Shown here one piece after another: positions 16,889 to 27,530 of a stretch of 64,000 bases of DNA. This DNA comes from Pseudomonas sp. PA27(2017) (GTDB lineage: Bacteria > Pseudomonadota > Gammaproteobacteria > Pseudomonadales > Pseudomonadaceae): the NCBI RefSeq assembly GCF_001945445.1, contig NZ_MSXW01000026.1, positions 207,937 to 271,936 of the forward strand, in the 5' to 3' direction. A model generated the notes under the pieces. It was not told the DNA's origin and made no database searches. It saw nothing but the letters and a program-made list of their open reading frames with translations. Position 1 is the first letter of the stretch. Each line of letters starts with the position of its first letter. A program made the translations under genes and the position numbers.

Positions 16889-17813
16889 GCGATTTACGCT
16901 ACGTCAACTCCAGGTATTCGTCGCCGTCGCCCAGCAGGAAAGCGTCTCCAAGGCCGGCTCCCAACTGGCCCTGTCGCAATCGGCGGCCAGCACCTCGATC
17001 AGCGAGCTGGAACGGCAATCCAGCTGCCAGCTGTTCGACCGCGCCGGTAAACGCCTGAGCCTCAACGCCCTGGGCCGCCAACTGCTGCCCCAGGCGGTCG
17101 CCCTCCTCGACCAGGCCAAGGAGATCGAAGACCTGCTCAACGGCAAATCAGGCTTCGGCTCGCTGGCCGTCGGCGCCACGCTGACCATCGGCAACTACCT
17201 GGCCACCTTGCTGATCGGCGGTTTCATGAAAGTGCATCCGGAGAGCCAAGTGAAACTCCACGTGCAGAACACCGCACATATCGTGCAGCAGGTGGCTCAC
17301 TATGAAATTGACCTGGGTCTAATCGAGGGTGACTGCAATCACCCGGACATCGAGGTACAGAGCTGGGTCGAGGATGAGCTGGTGGTGTTCTGCGCGCCGC
17401 AGCATCCGCTGGCCAAACGCGGGCATGCCGGCATCCGCGAATTGAGCGGCGAGGACTGGATACTGCGCGAACAGGGCTCCGGAACGCGCCTGACCTTCGA
17501 TCAGGCCATGCGCCACCACTCCGACGCGCTCAACGTACGCCTCGAGCTGGAACATACCGAGGCGATCAAGCGTGCGGTGGAATCGGGCCTGGGCATCAGC
17601 TGCATTTCACGACTGGCGCTGCGCGATGCCTTTCGCCGTGGCAGCCTGGTTCCCGTGGAAACGCCGGATCTGGATCTGCGCCGGCAGTTCTATTTCATCT
17701 GGCACCGACAGAAATACCAGACCGCCGCCATGCGTGAATTTCTCGACATGTGCCGGGCGCTGACCGCCGGCATCCGCCGTAGCGACGAGATCGTGCTGCC
17801 AGCGGTGCGCTAG
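16887..17813 (+). CDS. finR: LysR-type regulator of fpr
   Basis: 308 residues. An N-terminal winged HTH (about 1-60, MRFTLRQLQVFVAVAQQESV, SQSAASTSISELE) is followed by a periplasmic-binding-protein-like effector domain (about 90-295). Divergent orientation to fpr and family identity point to FinR, which activates fpr under superoxide and other stress in P. putida. It ends three bases before the convergent dgkA stop, leaving no room for a separate terminator. Confidence 0.88.
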   Translation: MRFTLRQLQVFVAVAQQESVSKAGSQLALSQSAASTSISELERQSSCQLFDRAGKRLSLNALGRQLLPQAVALLDQAKEIEDLLNGKSGFGSLAVGATLTIGNYLATLLIGGFMKVHPESQVKLHVQNTAHIVQQVAHYEIDLGLIEGDCNHPDIEVQSWVEDELVVFCAPQHPLAKRGHAGIRELSGEDWILREQGSGTRLTFDQAMRHHSDALNVRLELEHTEAIKRAVESGLGISCISRLALRDAFRRGSLVPVETPDLDLRRQFYFIWHRQKYQTAAMREFLDMCRALTAGIRRSDEIVLPAVR

Positions 17814-17816
17814 CCG

Positions 17817-18182
17817 CTAGCCGAGCAGGATCAGCGCCCATACGCTGGCGATCAGCGTCAGGGACACCAACTGCGCAGCGCTGCCCATGTCCTTGGCGGT
17901 CTTGGACAGTGGATGCAGGTCCAGGGAAATGCGGTCGATGGCCGCTTCGACCGCCGAATTGAGCAGTTCGACGATCAGCGCCAGCAGGCACACGGCAACC
18001 ATCAGCGCGCGCTCGACGCGGCTGACATCGAGCAGCAGCGCAACGGGAATCAGCACCACGTTGAGCAGCACCAACTGGCGAAATGCCGCTTCGCCCGTGA
18101 AGGCCGCGCGCAGGCCATCGAGCGAATAGCCCGCGGCATTGAGAATACGCTTTAAACCGGTTTGTCCTTTGAACGGCGACAT
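17817..18182 (-). CDS. dgkA: diacylglycerol kinase
   Basis: 121 residues, the small integral-membrane trimeric kinase that recycles diacylglycerol to phosphatidate. Three hydrophobic helices and the catalytic ELLNSAVEAAIDR block (Glu/Asn for Mg-ATP) are present, then HPLSKTAKDMGSAAQ. The start MSPFKGQTGLKR is at 18182. It lies downstream of erdR on the same strand (81-base gap), the order known from P. aeruginosa PA3603-PA3604. Confidence 0.93.
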   Translation of the reverse strand: MSPFKGQTGLKRILNAAGYSLDGLRAAFTGEAAFRQLVLLNVVLIPVALLLDVSRVERALMVAVCLLALIVELLNSAVEAAIDRISLDLHPLSKTAKDMGSAAQLVSLTLIASVWALILLG

Positions 18183-18263
18183 GGGCAATGAGCTATGGCA
18201 GAGAAAGGCGCGCAGGGTACGCGAGCGCACCGTGAAAATCTCGTGAAATGCGCCACAAACGCA

Positions 18264-18914
18264 TTAGGCGGCCGGCACCGATTCCAATTGCTGCAACAAC
18301 AGCGCTGCCTGGGTTCGGGTGCGCACCCCGAGCTTGCGGAAAATGGCCGTCACATGGGCCTTCACCGTCGCTTCGGAAACGCTCAGCTCGTAGGCGATCT
18401 GCTTGTTCAGCAGACCTTCGCAGACCATGGTCAGCACCCGGAACTGCTGCGGCGTGAGGCTGGCAAGGCCGGCACTGGCGGCCTTGGCCTCGCTGGACAG
18501 GCTGATCGCCTCCTCACTTTGCGGCGGCCACCAGACTTCGCCTTCCAGCACCTGGCGCACGGCCTGCTGGATCACTTCGAGGGAGCTGGATTTGGGAATG
18601 AAACCGCTGGCGCCGAACTCACGGGAACGCACCACCACCGCCGCGTCTTCCTGGGCGGAGATCATCACCACCGGAATCTGCGGGTACTGGCCGCGTAACA
18701 ACACCAGCCCGGAGAACCCGTAGGCACCGGGCATGTTGAGGTCGAGAAGGACCAGATCCCAATCGGTCTTCTCGGCCAGCCGGGCTTCCAGCTCGGCGAT
18801 GCTGGCGACTTCCACCAAGCGCACGCCGGAGCCGAGGCCCATCGTCAGGGCTTGCTGCAGCGCGCTGCGAAACAGCGGATGATCATCAGCTATCAGGATT
18901 TCGTAAGCGACCAT
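18264..18914 (-). CDS. erdR: NarL/LuxR-type response regulator ErdR
   Basis: 216 residues. The receiver domain has Asp10-Asp11 and phospho-acceptor Asp58 (LVLLDLNMPG), and the C-terminal LuxR HTH reads LTPQQFRVLTMVCEGLLNKQIAYEL, SEATVKAHVTAIFRKLGV. Synteny with dgkA matches ErdR, which in P. aeruginosa and P. putida controls ethanol oxidation and acetyl-CoA synthetase. No cognate kinase gene is adjacent, as in those species. Confidence 0.82.
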   Translation of the reverse strand: MVAYEILIADDHPLFRSALQQALTMGLGSGVRLVEVASIAELEARLAEKTDWDLVLLDLNMPGAYGFSGLVLLRGQYPQIPVVMISAQEDAAVVVRSREFGASGFIPKSSSLEVIQQAVRQVLEGEVWWPPQSEEAISLSSEAKAASAGLASLTPQQFRVLTMVCEGLLNKQIAYELSVSEATVKAHVTAIFRKLGVRTRTQAALLLQQLESVPAA

Positions 18915-19072
18915 GGCAGATCCTGTTCTTTTTATAGGCATACCGTGCTGCAGACCCCATCTGCCTGACAGCGTGACGTACGGCGCCCACCAGCATGCCG
19001 AGCGCAGGCGGGGTGGTCAAGCGCAGCGCTTTGCGGCAAAGTCTGCGCCCTTTTTGCAGGGAGCTCACCACC

Positions 19073-19969
19073 ATGCCCAACCACGCGCTGCGCGCCGACC
19101 TGCTGATGCTGGTCACCGCGATGATCTGGGGCTCGTCTTTCGTCGCCCAGCGGCTGGGAATGGATGCCATCGGGCCGTTCCTGTACAGCGGCCTGCGATT
19201 CGCCCTGGCGGTGGTGGTGCTGCTGCCGGTGATCATGCTGCTGCGTCACCGCAGCGCTCAACCGGCCTCGCCCATCAGCCGCCCGGTGCTGCTTGGCGGC
19301 AGCCTGATGGGTGCAGTGCTGGCGCTGGGCATCAACCTGCAGCAGGTTGGCCTGCTGTTCACCAGCGTCACCAACTCGGGCTTCATCACCGGCCTCTATG
19401 TCATCGTGGTGCCCCTGCTCGGCCTGCTGCTGGGCCACAAGACCGGGCTGGGCATCTGGCTGGGCGCTTCGCTGGCAGTGCTCGGCATGTTCCTGCTCAG
19501 CGTCGGTGAAGGCTTCCAAGTCGCTTCAGGCGACCTGCTGCAACTAGCCGGCGCCTTAGTGTGGGGCATTCACGTGCTGCTGGTGGGAGTTTTCGCCGCC
19601 CGCCACGATGCGCTGGTCCTGGCCCTGGTGCAGTTCATCACCTGCGCGGTGATCAGCCTTGCCCTGGCCCTGATCTTCGAACGGCTGCCCGGCGCCGAGA
19701 TCACCCAGGCGCTGCCCGCGATTCTCTACAGCGGCATCTTTGGCGTGGCGTTGGGCTTTACCTTGCAGGTCGTCGCCCAGAAGCATGCGATTGCCTCCCA
19801 TGCGGCGATCATTCTGTCCCTGGAGGCTGTGTTCGCAGCCATCGCCGGGGCATTGCTGCTGGGCGAGTCGCTTTCCTCGCGCGGCTACGTCGGCTGCACG
19901 CTGATGTTCGCCGGCATGCTGCTCGCCCAGCTGTGGCCAAAGCCGGCAAGCATCAAAGAAAGGGCTTGA
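19073..19969 (+). CDS. EamA/DMT-superfamily inner-membrane transporter
   Basis: 298 residues with about ten hydrophobic helices and two EamA repeats (DLLMLVTAMIWGSSFVAQRLGM, and the second half from about 150). Such carriers export amino acids or metabolites, but the substrate cannot be told from sequence. SD AGGGAG lies upstream of ATG 19073. Its last 17 bases overlap the 3' end of the convergent DTW gene. Confidence 0.85.
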   Translation: MPNHALRADLLMLVTAMIWGSSFVAQRLGMDAIGPFLYSGLRFALAVVVLLPVIMLLRHRSAQPASPISRPVLLGGSLMGAVLALGINLQQVGLLFTSVTNSGFITGLYVIVVPLLGLLLGHKTGLGIWLGASLAVLGMFLLSVGEGFQVASGDLLQLAGALVWGIHVLLVGVFAARHDALVLALVQFITCAVISLALALIFERLPGAEITQALPAILYSGIFGVALGFTLQVVAQKHAIASHAAIILSLEAVFAAIAGALLLGESLSSRGYVGCTLMFAGMLLAQLWPKPASIKERA

Positions 19970-20663
19970 GGCGCGCGTGCAGGTCGTCGTCGAGGTTCAC
20001 GGCGCGGGGCGCCTTGGAGGCCAGGTAATGCTCGCTGAATACGTCCAGATAGGCGTTCAGGGCATCGGCAGCGCGCTCGTCATCGGCCAACTCCAGGCAC
20101 ATGGCCGCGACCTCGGCAGTGCACAGGTGATCGTCGCGCTTGGAGCGCCGTAACCGATAGCGCGACAGCGTCTCCGGCTGCAGGCTGAGAACCGGCAGGC
20201 CGTCCAGATAAGGGCTCTTGCGAAACATCTTGCGCGCCTGCGTCCAGGTGGCATCGAGCAGCACGAACAGCGGTCGCTTGCCGGCCGCCGGCTGCACGGA
20301 GGTCACTACCCGCTCGGGCTCGGCGTATTCGCCAGGAAATACCAGATAGGGCTGCCACTGCTCGTCATCGAGCAAGGTCGGCAACGCCGGGTCGACCTCG
20401 GTTCGCGACCAGCCGAAGGCCGAGGTATCGGCCACCACGTCGGCGATCAGCCAGCCTGTATTGCTCGGTTTCAGCGCCTCGACATCGTGCATCACCAGGC
20501 ACACACCCGCACGCGCAGGAACCTGCGGCTTCCACGCGCACAGGCAGTGGCTGCTGGCCAGCCGACACCGTGAGCAACGCGCCGCACGAGAGCCCCGGGC
20601 CAGGAACGGTTTGACGCTACGGGCCAGGCGCGCGGCGCGTAAAGCGTGGACAGCGTGGCTCAT
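19953..20663 (-). CDS. DTW-domain protein, probable tRNA-uridine aminocarboxypropyltransferase
   Basis: 236 residues. Four cysteines near the N terminus (CSRCRLASSHCLC) likely hold zinc. The signature DATWTQARKMFRKSPYL is the DTW/TDD motif, and LSRYRLRR and CTAEVAAMCLEL follow. Family members add 3-amino-3-carboxypropyl from SAM to U47 or U20 of tRNA. ATG 20663 gives the expected length. It overlaps the EamA gene end-to-end by 17 bases. Confidence 0.82.
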   Translation of the reverse strand: MSHAVHALRAARLARSVKPFLARGSRAARCSRCRLASSHCLCAWKPQVPARAGVCLVMHDVEALKPSNTGWLIADVVADTSAFGWSRTEVDPALPTLLDDEQWQPYLVFPGEYAEPERVVTSVQPAAGKRPLFVLLDATWTQARKMFRKSPYLDGLPVLSLQPETLSRYRLRRSKRDDHLCTAEVAAMCLELADDERAADALNAYLDVFSEHYLASKAPRAVNLDDDLHARLKPFL

Positions 20664-20907
20664 GGGCGAACGCCCGGCTTGCTGGAGATCACGTGATGAA
20701 AAGCAGGGGAATACATGACTGGCAGAATCGCTGGCAGGAGGGACGACTAGTTTACCAAGTGCTGGCCGCACGGTGCCGCTCAATACGCACGCCGCAGCGG
20801 CGACAAGCTTGGTAACATCGATCACCGGCTGCCGACTTGATTCGCCAGAACGAACATAACCAGAAGAGCCCGGTCTATTACCGCTCACTGCCTTCAGGAG
20901 TCTGCCC

Positions 20908-21309
20908 ATGCAGCGTATCGCCCTATCCGTTCTCCTCGCCAGCCTGCTCCTGCCAGCCGCTCATGCTGCGTCGCTCAAGGATTACGAGCTCACCAAAACC
21001 CTGGAAAAGGTGGCCAAGGAAAGCAGCGCCGGCACGCCGCGCGCCATCAACGAAGACATTCTCGACCGTGGCTACACCGTCGAAGGCAACGAGCTGATCA
21101 ATCACCTCAGCGTTCGCCCCTCCCACGCCTCGCAGATGCGCGGCAACCCCGATACCGTCCGCGCCCAGCTGACCAACAGCGTGTGCAGCAATCCGGGCTT
21201 TCGCAAGCTGCTGGCCAGCGGTGCGGTGCTGCGCTATGAGTTCAGCGAGATCCAGAGCAACCGCCCCATCACCACCGAGCGATTCGGCAAGGCCGACTGC
21301 CGCCTGTAA
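20908..21309 (+). CDS. PA3611-like small secreted protein
   Basis: 133 residues. A signal peptide (about 1-20, ends AHA) precedes a compact domain with SLKDYELTKTLEKVAKESS, GTPRAINEDILDRGYTVEGN and two cysteines (Cys in NSVCSNPG and the terminal DCRL) that probably form a disulfide. It resembles the P. aeruginosa PA3611 family, annotated there as quorum-sensing-regulated; the molecular function is unknown. SD AGGAG lies upstream. Confidence 0.78.
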   Translation: MQRIALSVLLASLLLPAAHAASLKDYELTKTLEKVAKESSAGTPRAINEDILDRGYTVEGNELINHLSVRPSHASQMRGNPDTVRAQLTNSVCSNPGFRKLLASGAVLRYEFSEIQSNRPITTERFGKADCRL

Positions 21310-21360
21310 GTCATGGGATTGTGCTAGAACTCGGGGCATTGACGCATAAGGAGTAGCGCA

Positions 21361-22422
21361 ATGGACGACCACGCGAATGGCAACCTGCCGGCGAGCGGCG
21401 ATGCACTGGCAGCTGATCTGGACGCCCTGGCAACGCGGATAACGCCGGCTGGCAGCGCCAACGTCGAGCTGTACCGGGAAATGCTCGCCACCGTGGCGCG
21501 CATGGCCCAGGCCGACCGCAATCGCTGGGACGCCAAGATCATGCTGCAGACCCTGCGTGAACTGGAGCGAGCGTTCGCCATGCTCGATCGTTTTCGCCAT
21601 CGCCGCAAGGTCACCGTGTTCGGCTCCGCGCGCACCCAACCCGGTCATCCGGTCTACGCCCTGGCGCGGGAACTGGGCGAGACACTCGCCCGCCATGACC
21701 TGATGGTGATCACCGGTGCCGGTGGCGGCATCATGGCCGCCGCCCATGAAGGCGCGGGCCGCGACAACAGCCTGGGCTTCAACATCACCCTGCCCTTCGA
21801 GCAATCCGCCAATGCGGTCATGAAAGGCAGCGACAATCTGCTGTCCTTCCATTTCTTCTTTCTGCGCAAGCTGTTCTTCGTCAAGGAAGCCGACGCCCTG
21901 GTGCTCTGCCCGGGCGGCTTCGGCACCCTGGATGAAGCCCTGGAAGTCATCACCCTGATCCAGACCGGCAAGAGCCCGCTGGTGCCTGTGATCCTGCTCG
22001 ACGAGCCGCATGGCACCTTCTGGCAGGGCTTGCTCGATTACATCCAGCAGAACCTGGACAGCAACGGCTACATCCTGTCCAGTGACCTGAACCTGATGCG
22101 CCTGGTACACGACGCCGAGTCGGCCGCCCGGGAAATCGATCGTTTCTACGCCAACTACCATTCCAGCCGCTGGCTGCAGGATCAGTTCGTGGTACGCATG
22201 CGCCATCCGCTGAGCGAAGCCGCGCTGGCGCATTTGAACCTGCAGTTCAGCGACCTGTGCAAGCATGGCGACATCCAGCAGCAACCAGCCGGTGACGAAC
22301 TCGTCGACGGCGCCGAGCTGCATGAACTGCCAAGGCTGACGTTCGCCTTTAGCGGGCGTAATGCGGGACGTTTGCGGGAATTGCTCGACGTGATCAACCA
22401 GCCACAGCATTGGCTGAGCTGA
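21361..22422 (+). CDS. LOG-family nucleotide 5'-monophosphate phosphoribohydrolase-like protein
   Basis: 353 residues, longer than plant-type LOG because of extra N- and C-terminal helices. The Rossmann-like core begins TVFGSARTQPGHPVY. The nucleotide and catalytic signature PGGFGTLDEALE is intact, and GAGGGIMAAAHEGA precedes it. The family cleaves AMP or cytokinin ribotides to base and ribose-5-phosphate; the bacterial physiological substrate is uncertain. SD AAGGAG lies at 21348-21353. Confidence 0.83.
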   Translation: MDDHANGNLPASGDALAADLDALATRITPAGSANVELYREMLATVARMAQADRNRWDAKIMLQTLRELERAFAMLDRFRHRRKVTVFGSARTQPGHPVYALARELGETLARHDLMVITGAGGGIMAAAHEGAGRDNSLGFNITLPFEQSANAVMKGSDNLLSFHFFFLRKLFFVKEADALVLCPGGFGTLDEALEVITLIQTGKSPLVPVILLDEPHGTFWQGLLDYIQQNLDSNGYILSSDLNLMRLVHDAESAAREIDRFYANYHSSRWLQDQFVVRMRHPLSEAALAHLNLQFSDLCKHGDIQQQPAGDELVDGAELHELPRLTFAFSGRNAGRLRELLDVINQPQHWLS

Positions 22423-22486
22423 ACACAGCGTCAAAAGGAAAGGGACGCCTGGGCGTCAGAGTGGCGAACCGAGCCACGGGTGAGGG

Positions 22487-22951
22487 TCAGTCGTCGAACG
22501 CGCCGCGCAGCAGCTGGCCGACCAGATCCATCGGATAACCGCGATAGACCAGAAAACGCATCTGCTTGGCTCGCTCGCGAGCATCGTGAGGCAATTGACC
22601 AGCGAACTTGCGTTGCCAGGTTTCCCGCAAGCCTTCGTGCCAATCAATACCGCTGTCGCGCAGCGCCTGGTCGACATCCGCTCGCGCCAGGCCACGCTGG
22701 GAAAGATCATCGCGGATGCGCTGCGGGCCGAAACCCGAGCGCGCCCGGTAACCGATGAAACTCTCCAGATAACGCGCCTCGGACAACAGCCCCTCCTCGC
22801 TCAGGCGATCGAGGGCCGTTTCGATGTGCTCGTCGCTGGCTCCGCGCTGGCGCAACTTGCGCGCCAGTTCGACGCGCCCGTGTTCGCGACGCGCCAGCAG
22901 ATCCATGGCGGCATGCCGCACCGCCGCGACGTTATCCAGAACAGCGGGCAT
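22487..22951 (-). CDS. recX: RecX regulator of RecA
   Basis: 154 residues of tandem three-helix repeats, typical for RecX ([48 protein letters not shown]). It caps RecA filaments and limits recombinase activity. Its ATG shares its A with the recA stop codon TGA, so translation is coupled and expression follows the recA SOS promoter. Confidence 0.93.
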   Translation of the reverse strand: MPAVLDNVAAVRHAAMDLLARREHGRVELARKLRQRGASDEHIETALDRLSEEGLLSEARYLESFIGYRARSGFGPQRIRDDLSQRGLARADVDQALRDSGIDWHEGLRETWQRKFAGQLPHDARERAKQMRFLVYRGYPMDLVGQLLRGAFDD

Positions 22952-24000
22952 CAGAAGTCGGCTTCGGTATCCACCAGGTCAGCAGCCGTGGCATTGGCCT
23001 TGGCAGGGCCGGACACCACCAGCAGCTTGTCGCGGATCTGGCCTTCGATCTCGCGGGCCACTTCCACGTTGTCTTCCAGGAACTTGGCGGCGTTGGCCTT
23101 GCCCTGACCGATCTTGTTGCCCTTGTAGCTGTACCAGGCGCCGGATTTTTCGACCAGACCCTGCTGCACGCCGAGGTCGATGATCTCGCCGTTACGGTAG
23201 ATGCCCTTGCCGTAGAGAATCTGGAACTCGGCTTGGCGGAACGGCGGAGCGACCTTGTTCTTCACCACTTTCACACGGGTTTCGCTACCGACCACTTCGT
23301 CGCCCTCTTTCACCGCGCCAGTGCGGCGGATGTCGAGGCGAACCGAGGCGTAGAACTTCAGGGCGTTACCACCTGTGGTGGTTTCCGGGCTACCGAACAT
23401 CACGCCGATCTTCATGCGGATCTGGTTGATGAAGATCACCAGGCAGTTGGCGTTCTTGATGTTGCCGGTGATCTTGCGCAGCGCTTGGGACATCAGACGC
23501 GCCTGCAGGCCGACGTGCATGTCGCCCATCTCACCTTCGATTTCCGCTTTCGGCACCAGGGCGGCAACGGAGTCGACGATGATCACGTCGATGGCGTTGG
23601 AGCGCACCAGCATGTCGGTGATTTCCAGGGCCTGCTCACCGGTATCCGGCTGCGAGACCAGCAGGTCGTCGACGTTGACGCCCAGCTTGCCGGCGTAGTC
23701 GGGGTCCAGCGCGTGCTCGGCGTCGACGAAGGCACAGGTGGCGCCTGCCTTCTGCGCTTCGGCGATGACCTGCAGGGTCAGCGTGGTCTTACCCGAGGAT
23801 TCCGGGCCGTAGATTTCCACGATCCGGCCTTTCGGCAAGCCGCCAATGCCAAGCGCGATGTCGAGGCCCAGGGAGCCGGTGGAAATGGCCGGAATGGCCT
23901 GACGGTCGTGATCGCCCATGCGCATGACCGCGCCCTTGCCGAACTGTTTCTCGATCTGGCCCAGGGCAGCCGCCAACGCGCGCTTCTTGTTCTCGTCCAT
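22951..24000 (-). CDS. recA: recombinase RecA
   Basis: 349 residues. Walker [14 protein letters not shown], Walker [19 protein letters not shown]1/L2 loops ([28 protein letters not shown]) and an acidic C terminus are all normal. It drives homologous recombination, LexA and phage repressor cleavage and SOS induction. The start is [10 protein letters not shown] at 24000. A perfect LexA half-site pair lies 41 bases upstream. pncC is upstream on the same strand, recX downstream. Confidence 0.98.
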   Translation of the reverse strand: MDENKKRALAAALGQIEKQFGKGAVMRMGDHDRQAIPAISTGSLGLDIALGIGGLPKGRIVEIYGPESSGKTTLTLQVIAEAQKAGATCAFVDAEHALDPDYAGKLGVNVDDLLVSQPDTGEQALEITDMLVRSNAIDVIIVDSVAALVPKAEIEGEMGDMHVGLQARLMSQALRKITGNIKNANCLVIFINQIRMKIGVMFGSPETTTGGNALKFYASVRLDIRRTGAVKEGDEVVGSETRVKVVKNKVAPPFRQAEFQILYGKGIYRNGEIIDLGVQQGLVEKSGAWYSYKGNKIGQGKANAAKFLEDNVEVAREIEGQIRDKLLVVSGPAKANATAADLVDTEADF

Positions 24001-24040
24001 TGTATTCCTCACGTGATCAGAAGGGCCTGACGGCCAATAA

Positions 24041-24056
24041 CTGTATAAGTAGACAG
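24041..24056 (-). promoter_or_regulatory. LexA (SOS) box of recA
   Basis: CTGTATAAGTAGACAG fits CTGT-N8-ACAG exactly and lies 41-56 bases upstream of recA. Confidence 0.85.
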
Positions 24057-24083
24057 TATTATTCCACAGGGTTCGGCACTCGC

Positions 24084-24596
24084 CTACCCCGCAGCAGGAT
24101 TTTCTTCGACCAGTAGTCGCAACAGGCCCTGCAACGCCGCTTCCACGGTTTGCAAACGCACGGCATCCCGACCGCCGGGGAACTGGAAGCGCCGGCTGAA
24201 CAATGTGTCGCCATCGCCCCAGGCGATCCACACGGTGCCGACCGGCTTCTCCAGGCTACCGCCGCCCGGCCCGGCGACGCCGCTGACTGCCGTGGCATAG
24301 CGCGCGCCACTCTGGGCCTGGGCGCCGCGCACCATGGCCTCGACCACCTCGCGACTGACCGCGCCTACCGTGCCGAAGTGTGCTTCGGGCACGCCTAGCT
24401 GGCGGGTTTTCTGGGCATTGGAATAGGTGACGAAGCCAGCCTCGAACCAGGCCGAGCTGCCCGCCACACGGGTTATGGCCTCGGCGATGCCACCACCGGT
24501 GCAGGACTCGGCGGTGGTGACCTGAGCGTCCTCGGCCAGCAGCGCCTGGCCGAGACGGGCGGCGAGCCCGGTGATGGACCGTTCATCGATATTCAT
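24084..24596 (-). CDS. pncC: nicotinamide-nucleotide amidase (CinA C-terminal domain)
   Basis: 170 residues, a stand-alone CinA C-terminal domain. [23 protein letters not shown]-like [14 protein letters not shown] and [25 protein letters not shown] are family blocks; the Ser/Lys residues form the amidase centre. It deamidates nicotinamide mononucleotide and recycles NMN from DNA ligase. It sits between the divergent mutS and recA. Confidence 0.92.
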   Translation of the reverse strand: MNIDERSITGLAARLGQALLAEDAQVTTAESCTGGGIAEAITRVAGSSAWFEAGFVTYSNAQKTRQLGVPEAHFGTVGAVSREVVEAMVRGAQAQSGARYATAVSGVAGPGGGSLEKPVGTVWIAWGDGDTLFSRRFQFPGGRDAVRLQTVEAALQGLLRLLVEENPAAG

Positions 24597-24674
24597 CTGC
24601 GCTCCGGGGTTAAAGCGGGAGGGGTCGATACCGTACACTACGCGCTTTTGCGATTCAGCCGGACACTCGACACG

Positions 24675-27248
24675 ATGAGCCAAAGCGACCTCAGTTCTCA
24701 CACCCCGATGATGCAGCAGTATTGGCGGCTGAAGAATCAGCACCCGGACCAGCTGATGTTCTATCGCATGGGTGACTTCTACGAGATCTTCTACGAGGAC
24801 GCCAAGAAAGCCGCCAAATTGCTGGACATCACCCTGACCGCCCGCGGGCAGTCGGCGGGCCAGTCGATTCCGATGTGCGGTATTCCGTTCCACTCGGTCG
24901 AGGGCTACCTGGCCAAACTGGTCAAGCTCGGCGAGTCGGTGGTCATCTGCGAGCAGATCGGCGACCCGGCCACCAGCAAGGGCCCGGTGGAACGCCAGGT
25001 GGTGCGCATCATCACCCCGGGCACCATCAGCGACGAAGCGCTGCTCGACGAACACCGCGACAACCTGCTGGCTGCCGTATTGGGTGAGGAGCGCCTGTTC
25101 GGCCTTGCCGTGCTGGACATCACCAGCGGCCGCTTCAGCGTGCTGGAGATAAAAGGCTGGGAAAACCTGCTGGCCGAACTCGAGCGCCTCAACCCGGCCG
25201 AGTTGCTGATTCCCGATGACTGGCCCCAGGGCCTGCCGGCCGAGAAGCGCCGTGGCTCGCGTCGCCGTGCGCCCTGGGATTTCGAGCGCGACACGGCCCA
25301 GAAGAGCCTGTGCCAGCAGTTCGGCACCCAGGACCTCAAAGGCTTCGGCTGCGAAACCCTGACGCTGGCCATCGGTGCAGCCGGCTGCCTGCTGGCCTAT
25401 GCCAAGGAAACCCAGCGCACTGCCCTGCCCCACCTGCGCAGCCTGCGCCATGAACGCATCGACGATACGGTCATCCTCGACGGCGCCAGCCGCCGCAACC
25501 TGGAACTGGACGTCAACCTCGCCGGCGGCCGCGACAACACCCTGCAATCGGTGGTCGACCGCTGTCAGACCGCCATGGGCAGCCGCCTGCTCGGCCGCTG
25601 GCTGAACCGTCCGCTGCGTGACCGCGCAGTGCTCGAAGCCCGCCAGGAGTCGATAGCCTGCCTTCTGGATCGCTACCGTTTCGAAACCCTGCAGCCGCAG
25701 CTCAAGGAAATCGGCGACCTGGAGCGTATTCTTGCCCGTATCGGCCTGCGTAATGCGCGCCCGCGGGATCTGGCACGCCTGCGCGATGCCCTTGGCGCCC
25801 TGCCCGAGCTGCAACAGGCCATGGCCCAGCTCGACTGCGCCCACCTGACCGCGCTGGCAGGCACCGTCAGCACCTACCCGGAACTGGCCGAGCTACTCGC
25901 GACGGCGATCATCGACAACCCGCCAGCGGTGATTCGCGATGGTGGCGTGCTGAAAACCGGCTATGACGCCGAACTCGACGAGCTGCAGTCGCTCAGCGAG
26001 AACGCCGGTCAGTACCTGATGGATCTGGAAACCCGCGAGAAGGCCCGTACCGGCCTGGCCAACCTCAAGGTCGGCTACAACCGCGTGCATGGTTACTTCA
26101 TCGAACTGCCGAGCAAGCAGGCCGAGTCGGCGCCGGCCGACTATATCCGTCGCCAGACGCTCAAGGGCGCCGAGCGCTTCATCACCCCCGAGCTCAAGGA
26201 GTTCGAAGACAAGGCGCTGTCGGCCAAGAGCCGCGCGCTGGCCCGTGAGAAGCAGCTCTACGAAGAACTGCTCGAGCGCCTGATCGGCCACCTCGGGCCG
26301 CTGCAGGACAGCGCCGCCGCGCTGGCCGAACTGGACGTGCTGAGCAACCTGGCCGAACGTGCCCTGAACCTGGACCTCAATCGCCCGCGCTTCGTCGACG
26401 AGCCGTGCATGCTGATCGAGCAGGGTCGCCACCCGGTGGTCGAGCAGGTGCTGACCACACCGTTCGTCGCCAACGACCTGAAGCTCGACGACGCCACGCG
26501 GATGCTGATCATCACCGGCCCGAACATGGGCGGTAAGTCGACCTACATGCGCCAGACCGCACTGATCGTGCTGCTCGCCCATATCGGCAGCTTCGTACCG
26601 GCGGCGCGCTGCGAGCTGTCGATGGTCGACCGCATTTTCACCCGCATCGGCTCCAGCGACGACCTGGCCGGCGGCCGCTCGACCTTCATGGTGGAGATGA
26701 GCGAAACCGCCAACATCCTGCATAACGCCAGCGACCGCAGCCTGGTGCTGATGGACGAAGTGGGCCGCGGTACCAGCACCTTCGACGGCCTGTCGCTGGC
26801 CTGGGCAGCGGCCGAGCAACTGGCCAGTCTGCGCGCCTACACGCTGTTCGCCACCCATTACTTCGAACTCACCGTGCTGCCGGAAAGCCAGCCGGCGGTG
26901 GCTAACGTGCACCTCAATGCCACCGAGCACAACGAGCGCATCGTCTTCCTGCACCACGTGCTACCCGGCCCGGCCAGCCAGAGCTATGGCCTGGCCGTGG
27001 CGCAGCTGGCGGGCGTACCGGGCCCGGTAATCCTGCGTGCCCGTGAACACCTGGCCCGCCTGGAAACCACCAGCCTGCCCCACGACCTGCCGCCGCAAGG
27101 TGCAGGGCAGCCGGCTGCACCGATGCAAAGCGACCTGTTCGCCAGCCTGCCGCACCCCGTGCTCGAGGAGCTGCAGCTGGTCAATCCGGATGACCTTAGC
27201 CCACGCAAGGCACTCGAACTGTTATATGCATGGAAGGCGCGGGTCTAA
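24675..27248 (+). CDS. mutS: DNA mismatch repair protein MutS
   Basis: 857 residues, close to the usual size. The mismatch-binding N terminus contains [16 protein letters not shown] (the Phe-x-Glu wedge), the Walker A is [13 protein letters not shown], and [18 protein letters not shown] is the ABC signature and Walker B. It starts mismatch repair by recognising mispairs and recruiting MutL. ATG 24675 is chosen over an in-frame upstream ATG at 24648 because the family starts near [17 protein letters not shown] palindromic repeat separates it from fdxA. Confidence 0.97.
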   Translation: MSQSDLSSHTPMMQQYWRLKNQHPDQLMFYRMGDFYEIFYEDAKKAAKLLDITLTARGQSAGQSIPMCGIPFHSVEGYLAKLVKLGESVVICEQIGDPATSKGPVERQVVRIITPGTISDEALLDEHRDNLLAAVLGEERLFGLAVLDITSGRFSVLEIKGWENLLAELERLNPAELLIPDDWPQGLPAEKRRGSRRRAPWDFERDTAQKSLCQQFGTQDLKGFGCETLTLAIGAAGCLLAYAKETQRTALPHLRSLRHERIDDTVILDGASRRNLELDVNLAGGRDNTLQSVVDRCQTAMGSRLLGRWLNRPLRDRAVLEARQESIACLLDRYRFETLQPQLKEIGDLERILARIGLRNARPRDLARLRDALGALPELQQAMAQLDCAHLTALAGTVSTYPELAELLATAIIDNPPAVIRDGGVLKTGYDAELDELQSLSENAGQYLMDLETREKARTGLANLKVGYNRVHGYFIELPSKQAESAPADYIRRQTLKGAERFITPELKEFEDKALSAKSRALAREKQLYEELLERLIGHLGPLQDSAAALAELDVLSNLAERALNLDLNRPRFVDEPCMLIEQGRHPVVEQVLTTPFVANDLKLDDATRMLIITGPNMGGKSTYMRQTALIVLLAHIGSFVPAARCELSMVDRIFTRIGSSDDLAGGRSTFMVEMSETANILHNASDRSLVLMDEVGRGTSTFDGLSLAWAAAEQLASLRAYTLFATHYFELTVLPESQPAVANVHLNATEHNERIVFLHHVLPGPASQSYGLAVAQLAGVPGPVILRAREHLARLETTSLPHDLPPQGAGQPAAPMQSDLFASLPHPVLEELQLVNPDDLSPRKALELLYAWKARV

Positions 27249-27309
27249 CGCCGGAGCCAACTAGCTGATAGAATCCCGCGCGCTCCGGGAGCGCTGCGGC
27301 CTTTAGCAG

Positions 27310-27441
27310 GCCGTTGAAAACGTAGGCGAGGCAGGCAAGACAAGGCAAAAACGGCCGAAAAAGCGCAGTTTACAGGCTGTAAATGAGCATTTTTTGGCCG
27401 TTTTTAACGCAGTATTGCCAACGCAGGTAGTTTTCGACGGC
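27310..27441. repeat. palindromic intergenic repeat with 12-bp terminal inverted repeats
   Basis: GCCGTTGAAAAC (27310-27321) and GTTTTCGACGGC (27430-27441) are inverted repeats (11 of 12). Inside, AAAACGGCC pairs with GGCCGTTTT around a central TTTACA-GGC-TGTAAA hairpin (27369-27383), followed by ATGAGC. It is homologous to 15894-15957 and, in its centre, to 2248-2336. It occupies the 282-base gap between mutS and fdxA. Confidence 0.7.
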
Positions 27442-27530
27442 TTGTTAGCCTGGCCCGCAGCCCATTCCAGAGCCTAAGAGCGGCCGATTCAGAAACCGCT
27501 CGCTGCCGTAGCCCGAGGAGAAAACTAGAA

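Noticed and set aside
20923..22434. Minus-strand open frame of about 500 codons
   Set aside because: Antisense to the PA3611-like and LOG-family genes, both of which have clear protein signatures.
24597..25844. Long minus-strand extension upstream of pncC
   Set aside because: In frame with pncC but antisense to mutS; pncC itself begins at 24596 with the family N terminus.
27310..27441. Possible integron attC site, because the repeat ends in GTTAG-like sequence and is palindromic
   Set aside because: The GTTRRRY/RYYYAAC core sites do not fit and no integrase or cassette array is present.
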